Origin: Chimonanthus salicifolius
Lineage: Eukaryota > Streptophyta > Magnoliopsida > Laurales > Calycanthaceae
NCBI GenBank assembly: GCA_013350335.1
Contig: CM023539.1
Location: forward strand, 33,838,631-33,902,630
DNA: 64,000 nucleotides
Direction: 5' to 3'
Within the stretch, counting starts at the first letter, position 1. Each line of letters begins with the position of its first letter. Shown here piece after piece: positions 35,101 to 47,100 of this stretch. The notes under the pieces were generated by a model. That model worked only from the letters and a program-made list of their open reading frames with translations, made no database searches and was not told the DNA's origin. Made by a program: the position numbers and the translations under genes.

Positions 35101-38100
35101 GCATATGTAGAAGGTTTAGGTTTTAGTTGAAAAGCTAGGGTATTCTAATAGCCCATCTCAGAGGGTGGGATCCACCTTTTGACATAGCTAGTTTGTTGGA
35201 TGTTTATCAAATTTATAGACTATAAAATTGCCCAAAGTGGGCCTCACTAGATTATCCTAATCTTTAGTTTTTAGCATTTACTTTGAATCATTGCCTCATT
35301 GGTACAATATCTGTACTATTAAAACTTCATCTAATAGTGATGAGGAGTCAATGAAATTTTTTTTTTTTCAGGTAAGATCTAAGTATAAATATAAAGTATT
35401 ATATACAACGGTTTAAATTCATTAGAAAGTGGGCCTTACATGGAATCTCTACTTTGGTGTGCAATCCATACACCAACATTCTGTAGATTCATTGATATAT
35501 ACATCCACATGCATATGTATATGCATTGTATTTGTACTATCATGTATTTGTATATATGTATTTACTTGCTATGTAGTGTACACTTTGTCAGAGTGGACTA
35601 ATTGAGTTTTCGTATACTTGTAACACTTAAAGAATTTTGCTGGCCCATGCTATTGGATGTGGCCCACCTTTTTGGATGATCTAGATGAGTGCAAAATTAT
35701 TGAACTGAGGTGTCTATCAAGTTTTGGCCCTATTCGCTCATCCTAACAATTGAATGCGAATGTTTGTTGCATTTCTTTGAAACTTTGGCCTCTAATATAA
35801 AGGGATGGGATGATCAATGTGCCCGAACTTGACAAACACCCATAACTCAAGATCCTGTACTTGTTTAGTTTATATAATGTGTCAAGTGGTGGATTTCCAG
35901 ACTTGATGGCATGTTCATGGATTATAAATGGGCCTTTAAGTGAGAGTATTTCCAGTTGGGAATGTGGTCCATATTGTTGGGATTTAATCCCCAAACCAAA
36001 CAAACACAGCAGCAGCAAAAACGAAATCAAACACACAATCTACACGAATACAAGATTTACGTGGTTCGGCTAATGGCCTACATCCACGGGCAACACTCAA
36101 GAATTTCTCCTCATCTAAATGTGGCCTAAAAGAATGCTATTGGGTGGGCTAGTGGATCTTGTACCTTTCCCTAGAAGTTAATCTTTTTTTTTAGCAGTAA
36201 CAAAAAGGATTTTATTAAAAGAGAAAAAAGAGTACAACAACAAAAAAAAAAAAAAAAATAGGGACAAAGGATTAGACCTTGACAACAAATGACATCCAAG
36301 AGCAACATAAATGCTGGTACAAAATCCAAGTAAAAAACAACAAGATCTATCCTCCTTAGAGCTGAAAAAATGCATGTAACAGAGTCATCTACTCATTTTT
36401 AGCAAAATAGTCTGCTACCCCATTTGATGAACGATTGATCTGAAAAAAGGGAACCTCAAGACCCGAAGCCAGAGTCCTTATTTCCATAACTGTGGTAATC
36501 ATCTTCTATGGGGGACGCTTTGATAAATAGAGATGTTAAGAATTTAACTACACAAATTGAAGTTGTTTTCAATCATTTTAGGCGAACAACTAAGGGCTGG
36601 ATGCCTTCTTGATTAAGGTTGGGTCGAGACCTCTGAGGTTTTTGTTGGTTCCTTGTAATTAATTCTTTGTATATGTTCCTCAATATATATCTATTATATT
36701 GTGTACTTTGTACCTTTTTTACTTGAAGCAAAAGAATTTTTGTTATTGTGTCAAAAAAAATGTTAAATGGTGGTGGTGCACCCTTTGACTTGCATTCTTA
36801 GGAACTTCTAGCATAAAAGTACATAGGAATTTCTCATTTTCTTATAATATTTAATATTGGTAACGTTCTAAGCCCCAAAATCCCCAAACCTGAGCAATTC
36901 TCATCTCCTTTTAAACTCGAGATGTAAGTGTACCTTTGATAATCTGATGACCAAATGCAACTGACCCAAAATAAATGGGTTTGGGTGCAGATTTTTTCTT
37001 TTTGAAAATTTGAATCCGAATCCAAATTTGAATGTTAAATGAGGTGGATTGGATTTTGGTCCTGAGATGTGGAAATTTCGAAGTGGCACCTTCTAGTTCT
37101 GTGTGAATTAAAATAAGAAAGTCAAACCACAAAAGGAATCCCCAAGAATCAAAATAGATGACAACCACCATACTAGTACAGAAAGATTTAGATGGAAAAC
37201 CCTTCAACATGGATGAAAAGTCATGGGGCAAATCCAAAGAACCACCTATTTTTCTCTTTCATTTGGGTTATAGATGGTTCCTTTTGTCAAGTGGCTGTAA
37301 CATGCTACTATATGGTCTGTGTCCTAGGGCATTATTCTCTCTAGGTTGTAAGATAGTGCTGTTCCAAAATTCCTAATGTCATGGTATGTTTTCATATTCC
37401 TTCCTTTTGGCTTTAACATAAACTCATTCCCTCAAGAGAGTGAAAAAAAGAGAGAGTTCTAAATGATGGCTTGTTATTGAATAAACAATCTTTATTTGGA
37501 AGGAAAAACACTTGGAAATTTCTACAGAACAGAGTATTCAACACTTTTCCTGTTTATGGTAAAACTGCATCCTTCAAAACATGTGTAGTCCCAATTCCAC
37601 GTGGAGCCTACCTATGACCACCAACCATGAGGCTTTGTAGGATGGAAAGATCTCATTATACATTAGGGTTGGCCAAATATGAACCTTGTTGATGGGTGAT
37701 AGATAGGCAGTAGTCCTCGAAAAGAAATTTGCCAATCCTAGCTGACCCCAATTAGATAGGATAAATGACACTGCAATGATGATGATAAACATGCAAACCT
37801 TGTTGGATGATAATAGCTACTAATTTAAGGGCATAAAAGATTTAAGGATGCCCTCACAAAGAAGATCACACAGCATGTGATTGGCTCATTTCATCACTTT
37901 CAACAGTTCTAATAGAGATCCTTAAGAAAACAACCAATGCCTATGTCCACCATCACATTTGAACAATCTACTAGATGTCATGTAATACTGAGTTACATTC
38001 TTTTTGCAACAAAAGGGAAAGATGAGTAAATATGATAAAAAAAAATAACCCATGTACTTCAGGAACCATGTGCATTGGAGTTTATTTACTAGTGTCATTT

Positions 38101-41100
38101 CAAAATATTTGGATTTTAAGAATTTCTTTCCAGTATTGTCTTAGGATAATCCATGTGGTATTCTGCAGGCTACTGTGAGGGATCTGCAAGAGGCAATTCA
38201 TCACCGAAGTAAGTATTTGAATTTTGAGTGTCCTTGTTTTGGGACTATTTTGGTCAATTGTTTGAAAATCAGACTGTGTTTTGTTTTATTTATTTGCTGC
38301 TACAATACTGATACCATATGAAGATTTCTCTTTTCTATACTGCAATAGTTGGTTACAAATAAATCCAGAGGGGTTGGCCTGACGGTCAAGAAGCTTCCCT
38401 CATGAAGGGTGGTCTTGAGTTCGATTCATGCTCTGGGCCACTCTCCATGGGGTTACTCCTCATCGCTTGAATCCGGTATGTGTGTGTAGGGAGGAGTGCA
38501 CATGTCCCGAAGGATTAGTCGGATAAAGTCTCCTATGAGTGAGACGCTTGGATACCTTAGGTCCTCAAAAAAAAAAAAAACTTAGGTTACAGATACTGAC
38601 CTCCTCACATTGCATTGAACAGCAAAAAAGTACTATCCTTCAAGACAGCGACTTACACTACCGTTGCCACCTGGATCTCAGGGAAAACCCACTGTTCTTG
38701 ATCCAAAAAGCAACATTGGAGATTACTGCGACAGAAATGCAGACAACTTGATTGTTTTATTCAAGGATTTGGGCATGCAAGTCTGTTTCAGTACCCTTTT
38801 CTTCTGGGAGTACTTGGTCCTTTGCTAGTTTATCCCATCTTCGGTATGTTACGTTATTCATTTATTTCTGGGGTTGTGGACTTTGGGTATTTTTTTGTGG
38901 CCACTGAATTGGGCACCCCTTTTTTTTACCAGAAGGAGTGCCCACTTACTGTTTCATCGTTCCACAGCGTAGAAACTAGTGTGGAAAGGACAAGAAATAA
39001 GCCCCCTTTTTCTTTAAAAAAGTTTTGCCTTAAGCTTTCTTTTAAATGGATTTGTCTATGGAGGATTAACGTTTCGAATTTTGACGTCCTTTATCTTTTC
39101 GCATTTGGCATTTCTGTCAAATCCTATGGAGTGATTACTGGACGTTTTATTTGCATTCATGTTTCATATTAGTCGAGCAGAAAGTTATGGGACGCAAATG
39201 TTTTTTATAATAAGCGACACTGATGTATTTTTCACCACTTATATGATGACAAGTGGACAAATGGAAAACCTGTATATCTTGCTATAAAAATACTGGTATC
39301 TCTATCAATTCCTCGATATTTTTTCTTAAATGGGGCAATATGTGATGTAATTTTGGAAAATATTCCATTTTGCCCTTTCATTTTTGGACAAAATTAAGGA
39401 CAAACTGGAAAAGTTCTCAAAATCATATTACCCTGTGTCCCCATTTAAGAAAAAAATAGAAAAAGTATAAGTGCACAAATCAACTCTTGTACTTTACACC
39501 TTAGCATCTAGGTTCATGAGGGAATTGATAGGGACACTGGTGTTTTTGATAGCAAGGGACGTCTGACTTGGCCTTTTATCCATTTGTCATCATCTAAATG
39601 GTGGAAAGATATAATAGTGTCCTTTATTATAAGAAACAACGGTGTCCTTTTTCACTTTCTAAAGTATAGGAATTGATTGGGACATCAGTGTTTTCAATAA
39701 TACAGGATATTGGGCTTGTCCATTTGTCCATTTTTCATCATCTAAGTGGTGGAAAAAGTTCTCAAAATGGATCGACCCGATCCAAACCTATTTGGTCATT
39801 TATTAAATGGGTTGACTTGTTTACCTGAACCAAATCAAAACCTGTTTAGACTTATTTACCCATTCAACTCATTTTAATAAGAAAAGCCTACATCTAGCTT
39901 TTTAATAGGCTATTTTCAATACTCTACATTTGGCTCTTTTCAAGTGTTTCCAAATCTGTATATGATTCTTATCCTTTTAGTCATATCAAAGTTAATCCAA
40001 TTAAAGAATCACCACTAGCCCTATTGGGATCCAAGTGTACTTTGTGTCCTCCTTTATATCTCCATTGCTCGATCTTTTAATGTGTCTAAGTTTAAATCTA
40101 GATCTTTGAAAAGAGAAATCAAAGAGAGGAGAAATATTCATGTGTTTATAAACACATACACACATCCATCCACCCACATACATAGACGTGCACATAAACG
40201 GGCACACACACGCAAGCGCACACATACACACACACATACAGAGAGATGACCTAAAGGGCTATAGTTGAGAACTTGAAGAGAAAGAGCAAGAGGCCAAGAG
40301 CTGAGAGCAGAGAAGATGCTCACTATTGCGGTGTGGATGTACAAAGGATAGAAAGAGAGAGAGAAAAGAACTTGAAAGGAGAGGGTGAGCACAAAGGAGG
40401 CATTTTAGATTTGGGAATCAAAGTTTCGATTATCATTGTTAACTTAGTGCGATTATACTTTTAAAATTATATTGGAAAGTATGAGGTAAATGGGGTAGTT
40501 AAGTGATGAGTTCAATGGGTTGACCAGAAGAAAATAGTAAATAGGTCATGACCAACCCATTTATTATCTGGGACAACACAAACCCACCACCCATTTATAA
40601 GTAGGTTTGGGCCAACCAACCCATTTTTTAAATGGGTTGACCCAAGCTCACCACCCATTTATAAGCAGGTTCAAGCCAATCAATTTATTTATTAAATGGG
40701 TAAAGAATGTATGACCAATATACCTTTTAAACTCAGGTGGTTTCAGGTCATGTTTGCAAGTTTAGCATTAGGGACAACCCAATTTTGCTAGGTCTATCTA
40801 GAAATTCTCGGGTAAATATGGATCTATATACATCCGTACAAAAGCAACCAGTGGGAGAGGAATTTTTTTTTTTCTGACACAACATTTATTGTTGATACCA
40901 CTAGTAATAAGAGAGGGGTGCATATGTAGAAGGTTTAGGTTTTAGTTGAAAAGCTAGGGTATTCTAATAGCCCATCTCAGAGGGTGGGATCCACCTTTTG
41001 ACATAGCTAGTTTGTTGGATGTTTATCAAATTTATAGACTATAAAATTGCCCAAAGTGGGCCTCACTAGATTATCCGAACCTTTAGTTTTTAGCATTTAC

Positions 41101-44100
41101 TTTGAATCATTGCCTCATTGGTAAAATATCTGTACTATTAAAACTTCATCTAATAGTGATGAGGAGTCAATGAAATTTTTTTTTTTCAGGTAAGATCTAA
41201 GTATAAATATAAAGTATTATATACAACGGTTTAAATTCATTAGAAAGTGGGCCTTACATGGAATCTCTACTTTGGTGTGCAATCCATACACCAACATTCT
41301 GTAGTTTCATTGATATATACATCCACATGCATATGTATATGCACTGTATTTGTACTATCATGTGTCTGTATATATGTATTTACTTGCTATGTAGCATACA
41401 CTTCTTCAGAGGGGACTAATTGAGTTTTCGTATACTTGTAACACTTAAAGAATTTTGCTGGCCCATGCTATTGGATGTGGCCTACCTTTTTGGATGATCT
41501 AGATGAGTGCAAAATTATTGAACTGAGGTGTCTATCAAGTTTTGGCCCTATTCGCTCATCCTAACAATTGAATGCGAATGTTTGTTGCATTTCTTTGAAA
41601 CTTTGGCCTCTAATATAAAGGGATGGGATGATCAATGTGTCCCGAACTTGACAAACGCCCATAACTCAAGATCCTGTACTTGTTTAGTTTATATAATGTG
41701 TCAAGTGGTGGATTTCCAGGCTTGATGGCATGTTCATGGATTATAAATGGGCCTTCAAGTGAGACTATTTCCAGTTGGAATGTGGTCCATGTTGTTGGGA
41801 TTTAATCCCCAAACCAAACAAACACAGCAGAAGCAAAAACGAAATCAAACACACAATCCACACGAATACAAGATTTACGTGGTTCGGCTAATGGCCTACA
41901 TCCACGGGCAACACTCAAGAATAATTTCACTAATATCAGAGATACAAATACAAATCCATTCCCAAATCTTTCTCTCACGGTTTTCTCTCTTCCCTCCCAA
42001 AACTCTCTCTCTCAGTGGTGCCCAAAAGGGCCATCCACACAACATACGAGCGTCTCTCTCCTAGCATATACAAAAGAGTCCCAAACAAAAATAGGAAATA
42101 GAGAAGTAGTAGGAGAAGGATTAGTAAAGACCAAAAATATAAATTACTAATTCAAGCCGATTCCTAAATCGAGCCAAACTCCTAACACGTGTCAAATAGG
42201 GGCAATGTTTGTAGCTTCTGATCCAAGCAGTGGTGTTGTGGTCCATGTGGAAGGTGAATAATTTGAGAATTTTGAGTGAAAGGTGAGTTCATAGGAGTAG
42301 GTTTTCGAGATAACGAGATTGGGACTTATAGGATGGTTGAGAGTATGTAAGGGTTTTTGAGGATTTTTTGTTAAATGATTTCCTAAGAAGTTGGTGTGGT
42401 AGCTTGAAAGGTGGTACTAGGACGAAAAAACTAAATCAAAAGTGGGAATTACTTGCAAAGGGATCAATGAAGTTCAGTGTTGTTGGTCATTTGAGTGTAA
42501 ATTGGGTCTTGTTGGCTGAAAATGAGAAAGAAGGGAGAGGGGGGGGGGGGGTGGGGGTTCGGGGTCGTAACACGATCAATAAGAAAAGCCTTGGAGTTAA
42601 AAAGGACATTGGAGGTGGTAGACCGGTTTATTTGGGCGATGGGAACGTAGCAAAATGCAGGGGTTCCCTTTTTTTTTTTTTTTGCATGTTTGGTATTTAT
42701 TAAGGAAAAAGTGAGACCCACTTTTTCCCTATTTCCCCTTTATAAGTCAAAATTAGTTTGCCCTTGAGAGGTAGGAGAAACCATGGTTTCCCGTCCTCTT
42801 TCCTTGCTCCTTTCCTTCCTTTTCTTCACGTGCCTTTCCTTTGTGATTACCAAAGAAAATATAGGAAAATCCCTCTTCAAGAGAATCTCCTTAAGAGAAT
42901 CCTCGACATAGGGGCAATCTCCTAAAAGACTTTCTCCTCATCCAAATGTAGCCTAAAAGAATGCTATTGGGTGGGCTAGTGGATCTTGTACCTTTCCCTA
43001 GAAGTTAATCCTTTTTTTTTTTTGAGCGGTAACAAAAAGGATTTTATTAAAAGAGAAAAAAGAGTACAACAACAAGGATAAAAAAAAAAAAAACAGGGAC
43101 AAAGGATTAGACCTTGACAACAAAGGACATCCAAGAGCAACATATATGCTGGTACAAAACCAAATAAAAAACAACAAGATCTATCTTCCTTAGAGTTGAA
43201 AAAACGCCTGTAGCAGAGCCATCTATGCATTTTTAGCAAAATAGTTTGCTACCCCATTTGATGAACAATTGATCTGAGCAAAGGGAACCTCATGACCCGA
43301 AGCCAGAGTCCTTATCTCCATAACTGTGGTAATCATCTTCTATGGGGGACGCTTCGATAAATGGAGATGTTAAGAATTTAGCTACAGAAATTTGAGGTTG
43401 TTTTCAATCATTTTAGGTGAACGACTAAGGGCTGGATGCCTTCTTGATTAAGGTTGGGTCGAGACCTCTGAGTTTTTTGTTGGTTCCTTGTAATTAATTC
43501 TTTGTATATGTTCTTCAATATATATCTATTATATTGTGTACTTTGTACCTTTTTTACTTGAAGCAATAGAATTTTTGTTACTGTTTCAAAAAAAATGTTA
43601 AATGGTGGTGGTGCACCCTTTGACTTTCATTCTTAGGAACATCTAGCATAAAAGTACATAGGAATTTCTCATTGTCTTATAATATTTAATATTGGTAACT
43701 TTCTAAGCCCCAAAATCCCCAAACCTGAGCAATTCTCGTCTCCTTTTAAACTCGAGATGTAAGTGTACCTTTGATAATCTGATGACCAAATGCAACTGAC
43801 CCAAAATAAATGGGTTTGGGTACAGAATTTTTCTTTTTGAAAATTTGAATCTGAATCCAAATTTGAATGTTAAATGAGGTGGATGTGGATGTGGATTTTG
43901 GTCCTGAGATGTGGAAATTTCGAAGTGGCACCTTCTAGTTCTGTGTGAATTAAAATAAGAAAGTCAAACCACAAAAGGAATCCCCAAGAGTCAAAATAGA
44001 TGACAACAGCCATACTAGTACAGAAAGATTTAGATGGAAAATCCTTCAACATGGATGAAAAGTCATGGGACAAATCCAAAGAACCACCTATTTTTCTCTT

Positions 44101-47100
44101 TCATATGGGTTATAGACAGTTCCTTTTGTCAAGTGGCTGTAACATGACGACTGTATGGTCTGTGTCCTAGGGCATTATTCTCTCTAGGTTGTAAGATAGT
44201 GCTGTTCCAAAATTCTTATTGTCATGGTATGTTTTCATATTCCTTCCTTTTGGCTTTAACATAAACTCGTTCCCTCAAGAGAGTGAAAAAAAGAGAGTTC
44301 TAAATGATGGCTTGTTATTGCATAAACAATCTTAATTTGGAAGGAAAAACACTTGGAAATTTCTACAGAACAGAGTATTCAACACTTTTCCTGTTTATGG
44401 TAAAACTGCATCCTTCAAAACATGTGTAGTCCCAATTCCACGTGGAGCCTACCTATGACCACCAACCATGAGGCTTTGTAGGATGGAAAGATCTCATTAT
44501 ACATTAGGGTTGGCCAAATATGAACCTTGTTGATGGGTGATAGATAGGCAGTAGTCCTCGAAAAGAAATTTGCCAATCCTAGCTGACCCCAATTAGATAG
44601 GATAAATGACACTGCAATGATGATGATAAACTTGCAAACCTTGTTGGATGATAATAGCTACTAATTTAAGGGCATAAAAGATTTAAGGATGCCCTCACAA
44701 AGAAGATCACACAGCATGTGATTGGCTCATTTCATATCACTTTCAACAGTTCTAATAGAGATCCTTAAGAAAACAACCAATGCCTATGTCCACCATCACA
44801 TTTGAACAATCTACTAGATGTCATGTAATACTGAGTTACATTCTTTTTGCAACAAAAGGGAAAGATGAGTAAATATGATAAAAAAAAATAACCCATGTAC
44901 TTCAGGAACCATGTGCATTGGAGTTTATTTACTAGTGTCATTTCAAAATATTTGGATTTTAAGAATTTCTTTCCAGTATTGTCTTAGGATAATCCATGTG
45001 GTATTCTGCAGGCTACTGTGAGGGATCTGCAAGAGGCAATTCATCACCGAAGTAAGTATTTGAATTTTGAGTGTCCTTGTTTTGGGACTATTTTGGTCAA
45101 TTGTTTGAAAATCAGACTGTGTTTTGTTTTATTTATTTGCTGCTACAATACTGATACCATATGAAGATTTCTCTTTTCTATACTGCAATAGTTGGTTACA
45201 AATAAATCCAGAGGGGTTGGCCTGACGGTCAAGAAGCTTCCCTCATTAAGGGTGGTCTTGAGTTCGATTCATGCTCTGGGCCACTCTCCATGGGGTTACT
45301 CCTCATCGCTTGAATCCGGTATGTGTGTGTAGGGAGGAGTGCACATGTCCCGAAGGATTAGTCGGATAAAGTCTCCTATGAGTGAGACGCTTGGATACCT
45401 TAGGTCCTCAAAAAAAAAAAAAACTTAGGTTACAGATACTGACCTCCTCACATTGCATTGAACAGCAAAAAAGTACTATCCTTCAAGACAGCGACTTACA
45501 CTACCGTTGCCACCTGGATCTCAGGGAAAACCCACTGTTCTTGATCCAAAAAGCAACATTGGAGATTACTGCGACAGAAATGCAGACAACTTGATTGTTT
45601 TATTCAAGGATTTGGGCATGCAAGTCTCTTTCAGTACCCTTTTCTTCTGGGAGTACTTGGGTCCTTTGCTAGTTTACCCCATCTTCTACTACTCTCCTGT
45701 ATATCAGTATTTCGGCTACAAGGGCAGCCATGTTATGCACCCAGTCCAGACCTATGCCATGTACTACTGGTGCTTTCATTACTTCAAACGTATCATGGAG
45801 ACATTTTTTGTTCACAGGTTCAGCCATGAGACTTCAGCTCTCCCTAATGTATTTAGGAACTGCTTTTACTACTGGACTTTTGGCACGTATATAGCTTATT
45901 ATGTGAACCACCCCCTCTATACTCCTGTCAGCGATCTTCAAATGAAGACCAGTTTTGGCTTCGGGATGGTATGTCAGCTTGCAAACTTCTATTGTCACAT
46001 CTTGCTAAGGAATCTTAGAAGTTCAGATTGCAATGGAGGAATCAAATTCCTCATGGTTTTTTGTTCAATATAGTGACTTGTGCAAACTACACTAGAGAGA
46101 TCTATCCGTGGCTTGGTTTCAATATTGCAAAACAGACAGTTGCAGGTTATGTGTTCCTAGTGGTTGCAGCTTCTATTATGAGTAATTGGGCCCTCGCCAA
46201 GCACCGTCGCGTGAAGAAGGTAGATACCATCTTAATTGCATGTATGCTTAGACAGGACGTGAAATGATCACCTGCACATTTGTTTGTGGCGTATTGCGCT
46301 GAGCACCTAGATATAGGACCCACTAGATGTGTATGTCGGAAGGGTCATTCTTTGAATATGTGGCCCAACAAAAGTCATCTTGATTGAATCAATTAAACCA
46401 TATTTTTAAAGGCCATAAATTTTAAAGATTAAAAATAATTTAAACTGATCAAATTTTAGTGTGTTTGAAAAATGTGACTTGATTGATTCAATCAAGGTGA
46501 TTTTTGGGGGACTACATATTCAATGAATGACCTTTCCAATGCATCCCCCACCACCAATATTTGATGAGGCTTATACCTAGGTGCTCAACGTAATATGCAG
46601 CACACCAGTGTCCAGGTGATCATCTCTTATGATGTGATATTTCTAGAAACCATCTTTTTTTTTTTTTTTTTTATGACCAAGGTGTCCGGGCCTCTTAGAG
46701 GACCTGACTAATCCTCGAGGCATGTGCAAGCCTCCCTACTCACATACATCGGCTAACTCTACGAGAATTGTTCCTTTTGGGTTGGAGTGAGAATTGAATT
46801 CAGAACTCCCGCTTTTTGAGGCGGGTTCCTAGCCATCACTCCAACTCCTTTGGGTTGAGTGGACACCTTACTTTCATGATTGCATAGAAATGGTAACTAT
46901 GGATGTAACGCCCCTCCCTCTCCCACTACGATTAGAGTAATATAATAAGGATATTTGAGTGAAGAGAGAGGTGAGCGTCACGACACGAGCCGAATCCGAG
47001 TCCGAAGAACCGACCCTCGACTGGCCCAACTTAGTGTGCACCTAGATCCAATCCATAATAATATTTGTACACACTAGCAATAAACTGCAGAAACTTAAAA

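Larger units (their letters stand above)
32105..38840 (+). repeat. Intragenic tandem duplication, unit A
   Basis: This 6.7 kb unit runs from the last codon of exon 1 through intron 1, exon 2 and intron 2 into exon 3 (CCCATCT). It is near identical in long blocks to unit B, for example 33640-35970 against 39457-41790 and 36150-38820 against 42970-45660. Unit-specific changes are a solo LTR (32219-33092), a 1.0 kb deletion at about 36103, and a ~45-bp microduplication at about 33653-33738. Confidence 0.93.
38841..45684 (+). repeat. Intragenic tandem duplication, unit B
   Basis: It starts TCGGTATGTTACG exactly as unit A does after exon 1, and ends in exon 3 before TCTACTACTCTCC. Only a TC microhomology is shared at the junction. 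It retains the full 41793-42940 segment that unit A has lost. Confidence 0.93.

Noticed and set aside
38822..39172. 116-residue open frame starting in exon 3A
   Set aside because: It is read-through from exon 3A in the wrong frame into the duplicated intron 1, not a separate gene.
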